DNA of 64,000 nucleotides from Macrostomum hystrix (Eukaryota > Platyhelminthes > Macrostomidae), in the NCBI GenBank assembly GCA_950097015.1, contig CATNEN010000001.1, forward strand, positions 17,240,501 to 17,304,500. Direction: 5' to 3'. Shown here in pieces: positions 21,001-36,000 of the stretch. The notes under the pieces are model-generated. The model made no database searches. It saw nothing but the letters and a program-made list of their open reading frames with translations, and was not told where the DNA came from. The translations under genes and the position numbers were made by a program. Position 1 is the first letter of the stretch, and each line of letters starts with the position of its first letter.

Positions 21001-24000
21001 AAGTAGCTAGTCCTATATGAAGAAACTAATTTCTTAGCTTAAATTAGCTTAATAGATATTGTTAATTTTTTAACTGGAATTGGCTCTCTATTGTAAACAT
21101 TTTTATAATGCTAAAACACAAGGATCTCACCTTGTATAGTAGCAAAATAACTGTATACAAAATATTATCAGGCACACCAGATGGCAAATATGGATCTCAG
21201 ATTTAAATTATGAATTGATAGCTGACCCTACCTATATTTTTATCCATTTTTGCCAAACGAGGCCACTTTTGGTACGTCAGAGTATTGGTAGAGTATTGGT
21301 ATTGGTATTGGTACGTCTGCGGGGCGTGCCTCCTCGCCGGACCCGCACCCAGAAGGCACGGGCACAATCTATCCCGCACCTGTGCGGGTCTCACCTGCAT
21401 ATTTACCCAGATGGCAAATTTGCCAACTGGGCAAACAAAGTTGGCCCCTTCTGCTGGCCCTATAAATACCATTTCACCTGGGCCACGCGTTAGAAAATCT
21501 TCAATTTTCAATTTTCTTGAATTTGCTAGGAAGCTGAAATTGAAGTTGAATTTGGCGGTGGCGGGGGGCGGGGCGGGGCCCGCAAGGGACGGGCGTCGGC
21601 CCGACCCTTCTTGCGGCCGGCCGATTTTTTCTGATGCCTGAAATTATGTATTGCCAAACTCGTTAATCACGCAAATTATGTTTCTTGGAAATTAACAAAC
21701 ATGATTCAAGGAAGTGTTGTACCAGAAAACAACGGTGAGGTAGCTATAGCAGTATATGTAAGTTATAGGTGAGTTTGTCAGTTCAAATATTGCCTGGCCT
21801 CTTTGGACACAAAAGAGTTTTTCTTTTCTAAGAAAATACCAAAACTTTGCCACTTAATAGCTTTATTGATTAAGATAATCATACTTGATTTAATGATTTT
21901 CTTCATCAAATTCTTAAATATTTACTAGTAAGTTTAAATTTTACTCTAAAAGTTGGGTAAAGTTTAGCACTTTAATATATTAATGATCTAATATCATGCA
22001 TAGAAGGACAAATAATTTGGTTTCTGCATTAAAAAATTCGCAATAAAGTTCGGATTTTTATATAAAAAATTAGATAGAAAGTCAGATACAACAAGCAGTA
22101 GTAATGTAGGATCACATATATATATCATTTGTGTGAATTATCTGTGAGTTTCTTGTAAACATTTGCTACAGCATAGCTATAGCTATGCCCTATGTGAATC
22201 TTTAAAAAATTAAAGTCTCTTTTGAAGAGGACAGAACAGAAGTAGCTAGTCCTATATGAAGAAACTAATTTCTTAGCTTAAATTAGCTTAATAGATATTG
22301 TTAATTTTTTAACTGGAATTGGCTCTCTATTGTAAACATTTTTATAATGCTAAAACACAAGGATCTCACCTTGTATAGTAGCAAAATAACTGTATACAAA
22401 ATATTATCAGGCACACCAGATGGCAAATATGGATCTCAGATTTAAATTATGAATTGATAGCTGACCCTACCTATATTTTTATCCATTTTTGCCAAACGAG
22501 GCCACTTTTGGTACGTCAGAGTATTGGTAGAGTATTGGTATTGGTATTGGTACGTCTGCGGGGCGTGCCTCCTCGCCGGACCCGCACCCAGAAGGCACGG
22601 GCACAATCTATCCCGCACCTGTGCGGGTCTCACCTGCATATTTACCCAGATGGCAAATTTGCCAACTGGGCAAACAAAGTTGGCCCCTTCTGCTGGCCCT
22701 ATAAATACCATTTCACCTGGGCCACGCGTTAGAAAATCTTCAATTTTCAATTTTCTTGAATTTGCTAGGAAGCTGAAATTGAAGTTGAATTTGGCGGTGG
22801 CGGGGGGCGGGGCGGGGCCCGCAAGGGACGGGCGTCGGCCCGACCCTTCTTGCGGCCGGCCGATTTTTTCTGATGCCTGAAATTATGTATTGCCAAACTC
22901 GTTAATCACGCAAATTATGTTTCTTGGAAATTAACAAACATGATTCAAGGAAGTGTTGTACCAGAAAACAACGGTGAGGTAGCTATAGCAGTATATGTAA
23001 GTTATAGGTGAGTTTGTCAGTTCAAATATTGCCTGGCCTCTTTGGACACAAAAGAGTTTTTCTTTTCTAAGAAAATACCAAAACTTTGCCACTTAATAGC
23101 TTTATTGTTTAAGATAATCATACTTGATTTAATGATTTTCTTCATCAAATTCTTAAATATTTACTAGTAAGTTTAAATTTTACTCTAAAAGTTGGGTAAA
23201 GTTTAGCACTTTAATATATTAATGATCTAATATCATGCATAGAAGGACAAATAATTTGGTTTCTGCATTAAAAAATTCGCAATAAAGTTCGGATTTTTAT
23301 ATAAAAAATTAGATAGAAAGTCAGATACAACAAGCAGTAGTAATGTAGGATCACATATATATATATCATTTGTGTGAATTATCTGTGAGTTTCTTGTAAA
23401 CATTTGCTACAGCATAGCTATAGCTATGCCCTATGTGAATCTTTAAAAAATTAAAGTCTCTTTTGAAGAGGACAGAACAGAAGTAGCTAGTCCTATATGA
23501 AGAAACTAATTTCTTAGCTTAAATTAGCTTAATAGATATTGTTAATTTTTTAACTGGAATTGGCTCTCTATTGTAAACATTTTTATAATGCTAAAACACA
23601 AGGATCTCACCTTGTATAGTAGCAAAATAACTGTATACAAAATATTATCAGGCACACCAGATGGCAAATATGGATCTCAGATTTAAATTATGAATTGATA
23701 GCTGACCCTACCTATATTTTTATCCATTTTTGCCAAACGAGGCCACTTTTGGTACGTCAGAGTATTGGTAGAGTATTGGTATTGGTATTGGTACGTCTGC
23801 GGGGCGTGCCTCCTCGCCGGACCCGCACCCAGAAGGCACGGGCACAATCTATCCCGCACCTGTGCGGGTCTCACCTGCATATTTACCCAGATGGCAAATT
23901 TGCCAACTGGGCAAACAAAGTTGGCCCCTTCTGCTGGCCCTATAAATACCATTTCACCTGGGCCACGCGTTAGAAAATCTTCAATTTTCAATTTTCTTGA

Positions 24001-27000
24001 ATTTGCTAGGAAGCTGAAATTGAAGTTGAATTTGGCGGTGGCGGGGGGCGGGGCGGGGCCCGCAAGGGACGGGCGTCGGCCCGACCCTTCTTGCGGCCGG
24101 CCGATTTTTTCTGATGCCTGAAATTATGTATTGCCAAACTCGTTAATCACGCAAATTATGTTTCTTGGAAATTAACAAACATGATTCAAGGAAGTGTTGT
24201 ACCAGAAAACAACGGTGAGGTAGCTATAGCAGTATATGTAAGTTATAGGTGAGTTTGTCAGTTCAAATATTGCCTGGCCTCTTTGGACACAAAAGAGTTT
24301 TTCTTTTCTAAGAAAATACCAAAACTTTGCCACTTAATAGCTTTATTGATTAAGATAATCATACTTGATTTAATGATTTTCTTCATCAAATTCTTAAATA
24401 TTTACTAGTAAGTTTAAATTTTACTCTAAAAGTTGGGTAAAGTTTAGCACTTTAATATATTAATGATCTAATATCATGCATAGAAGGACAAATAATTTGG
24501 TTTCTGCATTAAAAAATTCGCAATAAAGTTCGGATTTTTATATAAAAAATTAGATAGAAAGTCAGATACAACAAGCAGTAGTAATGTAGGATCACATATA
24601 TATATATCATTTGTGTGAATTATCTGTGAGTTTCTTGTAAACATTTGCTACAGCATAGCTATAGCTATGCCCTATGTGAATCTTTAAAAAATTAAAGTCT
24701 CTTTTGAAGAGGACAGAACAGAAGTAGCTAGTCCTATATGAAGAAACTAATTTCTTAGCTTAAATTAGCTTAATAGATATTGTTAATTTTTTAACTGGAA
24801 TTGGCTCTCTATTGTAAACATTTTTATAATGCTAAAACACAAGGATCTCACCTTGTATAGTAGCAAAATAACTGTATACAAAATATTATCAGGCACACCA
24901 GATGGCAAATATGGATCTCAGATTTAAATTATGAATTGATAGCTGACCCTACCTATATTTTTATCCATTTTTGCCAAACGAGGCCACTTTTGGTACGTCA
25001 GAGTATTGGTAGAGTATTGGTATTGGTATTGGTACGTCTGCGGGGCGTGCCTCCTCGCCGGACCCGCACCCAGAAGGCACGGGCACAATCTATCCCGCAC
25101 CTGTGCGGGTCTCACCTGCATATTTACCCAGATGGCAAATTTGCCAACTGGGCAAACAAAGTTGGCCCCTTCTGCTGGCCCTATAAATACCATTTCACCT
25201 GGGCCACGCGTTAGAAAATCTTCAATTTTCAATTTTCTTGAATTTGCTAGGAAGCTGAAATTGAAGTTGAATTTGGCGGTGGCGGGGGGCGGGGCGGGGC
25301 CCGCAAGGGACGGGCGTCGGCCCGACCCTTCTTGCGGCCGGCCGATTTTTTCTGATGCCTGAAATTATGTATTGCCAAACTCGTTAATCACGCAAATTAT
25401 GTTTCTTGGAAATTAACAAACATGATTCAAGGAAGTGTTGTACCAGAAAACAACGGTGAGGTAGCTATAGCAGTATATGTAAGTTATAGGTGAGTTTGTC
25501 AGTTCAAATATTGCCTGGCCTCTTTGGACACAAAAGAGTTTTTCTTTTCTAAGAAAATACCAAAACTTTGCCACTTAATAGCTTTATTGATTAAGATAAT
25601 CATACTTGATTTAATGATTTTCTTCATCAAATTCTTAAATATTTACTAGTAAGTTTAAATTTTACTCTAAAAGTTGGGTAAAGTTTAGCACTTTAATATA
25701 TTAATGATCTAATATCATGCATAGAAGGACAAATAATTTGGTTTCTGCATTAAAAAATTCGCAATAAAGTTCGGATTTTTATATAAAAAATTAGATAGAA
25801 AGTCAGATACAACAAGCAGTAGTAATGTAGGATCACATATATATATATCATTTGTGTGAATTATCTGTGAGTTTCTTGTAAACATTTGCTACAGCATAGC
25901 TATAGCTATGCCCTATGTGAATCTTTAAAAAATTAAAGTCTCTTTTGAAGAGGACAGAACAGAAGTAGCTAGTCCTATATGAAGAAACTAATTTCTTAGC
26001 TTAAATTAGCTTAATAGATATTGTTAATTTTTTAACTGGAATTGGCTCTCTATTGTAAACATTTTTATAATGCTAAAACACAAGGATCTCACCTTGTATA
26101 GTAGCAAAATAACTGTATACAAAATATTATCAGGCACACCAGATGGCAAATATGGATCTCAGATTTAAATTATGAATTGATAGCTGACCCTACCTATATT
26201 TTTATCCATTTTTGCCAAACGAGGCCACTTTTGGTACGTCAGAGTATTGGTAGAGTATTGGTATTGGTATTGGTACGTCTGCGGGGCGTGCCTCCTCGCC
26301 GGACCCGCACCCAGAAGGCACGGGCACAATCTATCCCGCACCTGTGCGGGTCTCACCTGCATATTTACCCAGATGGCAAATTTGCCAACTGGGCAAACAA
26401 AGTTGGCCCCTTCTGCTGGCCCTATAAATACCATTTCACCTGGGCCACGCGTTAGAAAATCTTCAATTTTCAATTTTCTTGAATTTGCTAGGAAGCTGAA
26501 ATTGAAGTTGAATTTGGCGGTGGCGGGGGGCGGGGCGGGGCCCGCAAGGGACGGGCGTCGGCCCGACCCTTCTTGCGGCCGGCCGATTTTTTCTGATGCC
26601 TGAAATTATGTATTGCCAAACTCGTTAATCACGCAAATTATGTTTCTTGGAAATTAACAAACATGATTCAAGGAAGTGTTGTACCAGAAAACAACGGTGA
26701 GGTAGCTATAGCAGTATATGTAAGTTATAGGTGAGTTTGTCAGTTCAAATATTGCCTGGCCTCTTTGGACACAAAAGAGTTTTTCTTTTCTAAGAAAATA
26801 CCAAAACTTTGCCACTTAATAGCTTTATTGATTAAGATAATCATACTTGATTTAATGATTTTCTTCATCAAATTCTTAAATATTTACTAGTAAGTTTAAA
26901 TTTTACTCTAAAAGTTGGGTAAAGTTTAGCACTTTAATATATTAATGATCTAATATCATGCATAGAAGGACAAATAATTTGGTTTCTGCATTAAAAAATT

Positions 27001-30000
27001 CGCAATAAAGTTCGGATTTTTATATAAAAAATTAGATAGAAAGTCAGATACAACAAGCAGTAGTAATGTAGGATCACATATATATATATCATTTGTGTGA
27101 ATTATCTGTGAGTTTCTTGTAAACATTTGCTACAGCATAGCTATAGCTATGCCCTATGTGAATCTTTAAAAAATTAAAGTCTCTTTTGAAGAGGACAGAA
27201 CAGAAGTAGCTAGTCCTATATGAAGAAACTAATTTCTTAGCTTAAATTAGCTTAATAGATATTGTTAATTTTTTAACTGGAATTGGCTCTCTATTGTAAA
27301 CATTTTTATAATGCTAAAACACAAGGATCTCACCTTGTATAGTAGCAAAATAACTGTATACAAAATATTATCAGGCACACCAGATGGCAAATATGGATCT
27401 CAGATTTAAATTATGAATTGATAGCTGACCCTACCTATATTTTTATCCATTTTTGCCAAACGAGGCCACTTTTGGTACGTCAGAGTATTGGTAGAGTATT
27501 GGTATTGGTATTGGTACGTCTGCGGGGCGTGCCTCCTCGCCGGACCCGCACCCAGAAGGCACGGGCACAATCTATCCCGCACCTGTGCGGGTCTCACCTG
27601 CATATTTACCCAGATGGCAAATTTGCCAACTGGGCAAACAAAGTTGGCCCCTTCTGCTGGCCCTATAAATACCATTTCACCTGGGCCACGCGTTAGAAAA
27701 TCTTCAATTTTCAATTTTCTTGAATTTGCTAGGAAGCTGAAATTGAAGTTGAATTTGGCGGTGGCGGGGGGCGGGGCGGGGCCCGCAAGGGACGGGCGTC
27801 GGCCCGACCCTTCTTGCGGCCGGCCGATTTTTTCTGATGCCTGAAATTATGTATTGCCAAACTCGTTAATCACGCAAATTATGTTTCTTGGAAATTAACA
27901 AACATGATTCAAGGAAGTGTTGTACCAGAAAACAACGGTGAGGTAGCTATAGCAGTATATGTAAGTTATAGGTGAGTTTGTCAGTTCAAATATTGCCTGG
28001 CCTCTTTGGACACAAAAGAGTTTTTCTTTTCTAAGAAAATACCAAAACTTTGCCACTTAATAGCTTTATTGATTAAGATAATCATACTTGATTTAATGAT
28101 TTTCTTCATCAAATTCTTAAATATTTACTAGTAAGTTTAAATTTTACTCTAAAAGTTGGGTAAAGTTTAGCACTTTAATATATTAATGATCTAATATCAT
28201 GCATAGAAGGACAAATAATTTGGTTTCTGCATTAAAAAATTCGCAATAAAGTTCGGATTTTTATATAAAAAATTAGATAGAAAGTCAGATACAACAAGCA
28301 GTAGTAATGTAGGATCACATATATATATATCATTTGTGTGAATTATCTGTGAGTTTCTTGTAAACATTTGCTACAGCATAGCTATAGCTATGCCCTATGT
28401 GAATCTTTAAAAAATTAAAGTCTCTTTTGAAGAGGACAGAACAGAAGTAGCTAGTCCTATATGAAGAAACTAATTTCTTAGCTTAAATTAGCTTAATAGA
28501 TATTGTTAATTTTTTAACTGGAATTGGCTCTCTATTGTAAACATTTTTATAATGCTAAAACACAAGGATCTCACCTTGTATAGTAGCAAAATAACTGTAT
28601 ACAAAATATTATCAGGCACACCAGATGGCAAATATGGATCTCAGATTTAAATTATGAATTGATAGCTGACCCTACCTATATTTTTATCCATTTTTGCCAA
28701 ACGAGGCCACTTTTGGTACGTCAGAGTATTGGTAGAGTATTGGTATTGGTATTGGTACGTCTGCGGGGCGTGCCTCCTCGCCGGACCCGCACCCAGAAGG
28801 CACGGGCACAATCTATCCCGCACCTGTGCGGGTCTCACCTGCATATTTACCCAGATGGCAAATTTGCCAACTGGGCAAACAAAGTTGGCCCCTTCTGCTG
28901 GCCCTATAAATACCATTTCACCTGGGCCACGCGTTAGAAAATCTTCAATTTTCAATTTTCTTGAATTTGCTAGGAAGCTGAAATTGAAGTTGAATTTGGC
29001 GGTGGCGGGGGGCGGGGCGGGGCCCGCAAGGGACGGGCGTCGGCCCGACCCTTCTTGCGGCCGGCCGATTTTTTCTGATGCCTGAAATTATGTATTGCCA
29101 AACTCGTTAATCACGCAAATTATGTTTCTTGGAAATTAACAAACATGATTCAAGGAAGTGTTGTACCAGAAAACAACGGTGAGGTAGCTATAGCAGTATA
29201 TGTAAGTTATAGGTGAGTTTGTCAGTTCAAATATTGCCTGGCCTCTTTGGACACAAAAGAGTTTTTCTTTTCTAAGAAAATACCAAAACTTTGCCACTTA
29301 ATAGCTTTATTGATTAAGATAATCATACTTGATTTAATGATTTTCTTCATCAAATTCTTAAATATTTACTAGTAAGTTTAAATTTTACTCTAAAAGTTGG
29401 GTAAAGTTTAGCACTTTAATATATTAATGATCTAATATCATGCATAGAAGGACAAATAATTTGGTTTCTGCATTAAAAAATTCGCAATAAAGTTCGGATT
29501 TTTATATAAAAAATTAGATAGAAAGTCAGATACAACAAGCAGTAGTAATGTAGGATCACATATATATATATCATTTGTGTGAATTATCTGTGAGTTTCTT
29601 GTAAACATTTGCTACAGCATAGCTATAGCTATGCCCTATGTGAATCTTTAAAAAATTAAAGTCTCTTTTGAAGAGGACAGAACAGAAGTAGCTAGTCCTA
29701 TATGAAGAAACTAATTTCTTAGCTTAAATTAGCTTAATAGATATTGTTAATTTTTTAACTGGAATTGGCTCTCTATTGTAAACATTTTTATAATGCTAAA
29801 ACACAAGGATCTCACCTTGTATAGTAGCAAAATAACTGTATACAAAATATTATCAGGCACACCAGATGGCAAATATGGATCTCAGATTTAAATTATGATT
29901 TGATAGCTGACCCTACCTATATTTTTATCCATTTTTGCCAAACGAGGCCACTTTTGGTACGTCAGAGTATTGGTAGAGTATTGGTATTGGTATTGGTACG

Positions 30001-33000
30001 TCTGCGGGGCGTGCCTCCTCGCCGGACCCGCACCCAGAAGGCACGGGCACAATCTATCCCGCACCTGTGCGGGTCTCACCTGCATATTTACCCAGATGGC
30101 AAATTTGCCAACTGGGCAAACAAAGTTGGCCCCTTCTGCTGGCCCTATAAATACCATTTCACCTGGGCCACGCGTTAGAAAATCTTCAATTTTCAATTTT
30201 CTTGAATTTGCTAGGAAGCTGAAATTGAAGTTGAATTTGGCGGTGGCGGGGGGCGGGGCGGGGCCCGCAAGGGACGGGCGTCGGCCCGACCCTTCTTGCG
30301 GCCGGCCGATTTTTTCTGATGCCTGAAATTATGTATTGCCAAACTCGTTAATCACGCAAATTATGTTTCTTGGAAATTAACAAACATGATTCAAGGAAGT
30401 GTTGTACCAGAAAACAACGGTGAGGTAGCTATAGCAGTATATGTAAGTTATAGGTGAGTTTGTCAGTTCAAATATTGCCTGGCCTCTTTGGACACAAAAG
30501 AGTTTTTCTTTTCTAAGAAAATACCAAAACTTTGCCACTTAATAGCTTTATTGATTAAGATAATCATACTTGATTTAATGATTTTCTTCATCAAATTCTT
30601 AAATATTTACTAGTAAGTTTAAATTTTACTCTAAAAGTTGGGTAAAGTTTAGCACTTTAATATATTAATGATCTAATATCATGCATAGAAGGACAAATAA
30701 TTTGGTTTCTGCATTAAAAAATTCGCAATAAAGTTCGGATTTTTATATAAAAAATTAGATAGAAAGTCAGATACAACAAGCAGTAGTAATGTAGGATCAC
30801 ATATATATATATCATTTGTGTGAATTATCTGTGAGTTTCTTGTAAACATTTGCTACAGCATAGCTATAGCTATGCCCTATGTGAATCTTTAAAAAATTAA
30901 AGTCTCTTTTGAAGAGGACAGAACAGAAGTAGCTAGTCCTATATGAAGAAACTAATTTCTTAGCTTAAATTAGCTTAATAGATATTGTTAATTTTTTAAC
31001 TGGAATTGGCTCTCTATTGTAAACATTTTTATAATGCTAAAACACAAGGATCTCACCTTGTATAGTAGCAAAATAACTGTATACAAAATATTATCAGGCA
31101 CACCAGATGGCAAATATGGATCTCAGATTTAAATTATGATTTGATAGCTGACCCTACCTATATTTTTATCCATTTTTGCCAAACGAGGCCACTTTTGGTA
31201 CGTCAGAGTATTGGTAGAGTATTGGTATTGGTATTGGTACGTCTGCGGGGCGTGCCTCCTCGCCGGACCCGCACCCAGAAGGCACGGGCACAATCTATCC
31301 CGCACCTGTGCGGGTCTCACCTGCATATTTACCCAGATGGCAAATTTGCCAACTGGGCAAACAAAGTTGGCCCCTTCTGCTGGCCCTATAAATACCATTT
31401 CACCTGGGCCACGCGTTAGAAAATCTTCAATTTTCAATTTTCTTGAATTTGCTAGGAAGCTGAAATTGAAGTTGAATTTGGCGGTGGCGGGGGGCGGGGC
31501 GGGGCCCGCAAGGGACGGGCGTCGGCCCGACCCTTCTTGCGGCCGGCCGATTTTTTCTGATGCCTGAAATTATGTATTGCCAAACTCGTTAATCACGCAA
31601 ATTATGTTTCTTGGAAATTAACAAACATGATTCAAGGAAGTGTTGTACCAGAAAACAACGGTGAGGTAGCTATAGCAGTATATGTAAGTTATAGGTGAGT
31701 TTGTCAGTTCAAATATTGCCTGGCCTCTTTGGACACAAAAGAGTTTTTCTTTTCTAAGAAAATACCAAAACTTTGCCACTTAATAGCTTTATTGATTAAG
31801 ATAATCATACTTGATTTAATGATTTTCTTCATCAAATTCTTAAATATTTACTAGTAAGTTTAAATTTTACTCTAAAAGTTGGGTAAAGTTTAGCACTTTA
31901 ATATATTAATGATCTAATATCATGCATAGAAGGACAAATAATTTGGTTTCTGCATTAAAAAATTCGCAATAAAGTTCGGATTTTTATATAAAAAATTAGA
32001 TAGAAAGTCAGATACAACAAGCAGTAGTAATGTAGGATCACATATATATATATCATTTGTGTGAATTATCTGTGAGTTTCTTGTAAACATTTGCTACAGC
32101 ATAGCTATAGCTATGCCCTATGTGAATCTTTAAAAAATTAAAGTCTCTTTTGAAGAGGACAGAACAGAAGTAGCTAGTCCTATATGAAGAAACTAATTTC
32201 TTAGCTTAAATTAGCTTAATAGATATTGTTAATTTTTTAACTGGAATTGGCTCTCTATTGTAAACATTTTTATAATGCTAAAACACAAGGATCTCACCTT
32301 GTATAGTAGCAAAATAACTGTATACAAAATATTATCAGGCACACCAGATGGCAAATATGGATCTCAGATTTAAATTATGAATTGATAGCTGACCCTACCT
32401 ATATTTTTATCCATTTTTGCCAAACGAGGCCACTTTTGGTACGTCAGAGTATTGGTAGAGTATTGGTATTGGTATTGGTACGTCTGCGGGGCGTGCCTCC
32501 TCGCCGGACCCGCACCCAGAAGGCACGGGCACAATCTATCCCGCACCTGTGCGGGTCTCACCTGCATATTTACCCAGATGGCAAATTTGCCAACTGGGCA
32601 AACAAAGTTGGCCCCTTCTGCTGGCCCTATAAATACCATTTCACCTGGGCCACGCGTTAGAAAATCTTCAATTTTCAATTTTCTTGAATTTGCTAGGAAG
32701 CTGAAATTGAAGTTGAATTTGGCGGTGGCGGGGGGCGGGGCGGGGCCCGCAAGGGACGGGCGTCGGCCCGACCCTTCTTGCGGCCGGCCGATTTTTTCTG
32801 ATGCCTGAAATTATGTATTGCCAAACTCGTTAATCACGCAAATTATGTTTCTTGGAAATTAACAAACATGATTCAAGGAAGTGTTGTACCAGAAAACAAC
32901 GGTGAGGTAGCTATAGCAGTATATGTAAGTTATAGGTGAGTTTGTCAGTTCAAATATTGCCTGGCCTCTTTGGACACAAAAGAGTTTTTCTTTTCTAAGA

Positions 33001-36000
33001 AAATACCAAAACTTTGCCACTTAATAGCTTTATTGATTAAGATAATCATACTTGATTTAATGATTTTCTTCATCAAATTCTTAAATATTTACTAGTAAGT
33101 TTAAATTTTACTCTAAAAGTTGGGTAAAGTTTAGCACTTTAATATATTAATGATCTAATATCATGCATAGAAGGACAAATAATTTGGTTTCTGCATTAAA
33201 AAATTCGCAATAAAGTTCGGATTTTTATATAAAAAATTAGATAGAAAGTCAGATACAACAAGCAGTAGTAATGTAGGATCACATATATATATATCATTTG
33301 TGTGAATTATCTGTGAGTTTCTTGTAAACATTTGCTACAGCATAGCTATAGCTATGCCCTATGTGAATCTTTAAAAAATTAAAGTCTCTTTTGAAGAGGA
33401 CAGAACAGAAGTAGCTAGTCCTATATGAAGAAACTAATTTCTTAGCTTAAATTAGCTTAATAGATATTGTTAATTTTTTAACTGGAATTGGCTCTCTATT
33501 GTAAACATTTTTATAATGCTAAAACACAAGGATCTCACCTTGTATAGTAGCAAAATAACTGTATACAAAATATTATCAGGCACACCAGATGGCAAATATG
33601 GATCTCAGATTTAAATTATGATTTGATAGCTGACCCTACCTATATTTTTATCCATTTTTGCCAAACGAGGCCACTTTTGGTACGTCAGAGTATTGGTAGA
33701 GTATTGGTATTGGTATTGGTACGTCTGCGGGGCGTGCCTCCTCGCCGGACCCGCACCCAGAAGGCACGGGCACAATCTATCCCGCACCTGTGCGGGTCTC
33801 ACCTGCATATTTACCCAGATGGCAAATTTGCCAACTGGGCAAACAAAGTTGGCCCCTTCTGCTGGCCCTATAAATACCATTTCACCTGGGCCACGCGTTA
33901 GAAAATCTTCAATTTTCAATTTTCTTGAATTTGCTAGGAAGCTGAAATTGAAGTTGAATTTGGCGGTGGCGGGGGGCGGGGCGGGGCCCGCAAGGGACGG
34001 GCGTCGGCCCGACCCTTCTTGCGGCCGGCCGATTTTTTCTGATGCCTGAAATTATGTATTGCCAAACTCGTTAATCACGCAAATTATGTTTCTTGGAAAT
34101 TAACAAACATGATTCAAGGAAGTGTTGTACCAGAAAACAACGGTGAGGTAGCTATAGCAGTATATGTAAGTTATAGGTGAGTTTGTCAGTTCAAATATTG
34201 CCTGGCCTCTTTGGACACAAAAGAGTTTTTCTTTTCTAAGAAAATACCAAAACTTTGCCACTTAATAGCTTTATTGATTAAGATAATCATACTTGATTTA
34301 ATGATTTTCTTCATCAAATTCTTAAATATTTACTAGTAAGTTTAAATTTTACTCTAAAAGTTGGGTAAAGTTTAGCACTTTAATATATTAATGATCTAAT
34401 ATCATGCATAGAAGGACAAATAATTTGGTTTCTGCATTAAAAAATTCGCAATAAAGTTCGGATTTTTATATAAAAAATTAGATAGAAAGTCAGATACAAC
34501 AAGCAGTAGTAATGTAGGATCACATATATATATATCATTTGTGTGAATTATCTGTGAGTTTCTTGTAAACATTTGCTACAGCATAGCTATAGCTATGCCC
34601 TATGTGAATCTTTAAAAAATTAAAGTCTCTTTTGAAGAGGACAGAACAGAAGTAGCTAGTCCTATATGAAGAAACTAATTTCTTAGCTTAAATTAGCTTA
34701 ATAGATATTGTTAATTTTTTAACTGGAATTGGCTCTCTATTGTAAACATTTTTATAATGCTAAAACACAAGGATCTCACCTTGTATAGTAGCAAAATAAC
34801 TGTATACAAAATATTATCAGGCACACCAGATGGCAAATATGGATCTCAGATTTAAATTATGATTTGATAGCTGACCCTACCTATATTTTTATCCATTTTT
34901 GCCAAACGAGGCCACTTTTGGTACGTCAGAGTATTGGTAGAGTATTGGTATTGGTATTGGTACGTCTGCGGGGCGTGCCTCCTCGCCGGACCCGCACCCA
35001 GAAGGCACGGGCACAATCTATCCCGCACCTGTGCGGGTCTCACCTGCATATTTACCCAGATGGCAAATTTGCCAACTGGGCAAACAAAGTTGGCCCCTTC
35101 TGCTGGCCCTATAAATACCATTTCACCTGGGCCACGCGTTAGAAAATCTTCAATTTTCAATTTTCTTGAATTTGCTAGGAAGCTGAAATTGAAGTTGAAT
35201 TTGGCGGTGGCGGGGGGCGGGGCGGGGCCCGCAAGGGACGGGCGTCGGCCCGACCCTTCTTGCGGCCGGCCGATTTTTTCTGATGCCTGAAATTATGTAT
35301 TGCCAAACTCGTTAATCACGCAAATTATGTTTCTTGGAAATTAACAAACATGATTCAAGGAAGTGTTGTACCAGAAAACAACGGTGAGGTAGCTATAGCA
35401 GTATATGTAAGTTATAGGTGAGTTTGTCAGTTCAAATATTGCCTGGCCTCTTTGGACACAAAAGAGTTTTTCTTTTCTAAGAAAATACCAAAACTTTGCC
35501 ACTTAATAGCTTTATTGATTAAGATAATCATACTTGATTTAATGATTTTCTTCATCAAATTCTTAAATATTTACTAGTAAGTTTAAATTTTACTCTAAAA
35601 GTTGGGTAAAGTTTAGCACTTTAATATATTAATGATCTAATATCATGCATAGAAGGACAAATAATTTGGTTTCTGCATTAAAAAATTCGCAATAAAGTTC
35701 GGATTTTTATATAAAAAATTAGATAGAAAGTCAGATACAACAAGCAGTAGTAATGTAGGATCACATATATATATATCATTTGTGTGAATTATCTGTGAGT
35801 TTCTTGTAAACATTTGCTACAGCATAGCTATAGCTATGCCCTATGTGAATCTTTAAAAAATTAAAGTCTCTTTTGAAGAGGACAGAACAGAAGTAGCTAG
35901 TCCTATATGAAGAAACTAATTTCTTAGCTTAAATTAGCTTAATAGATATTGTTAATTTTTTAACTGGAATTGGCTCTCTATTGTAAACATTTTTATAATG

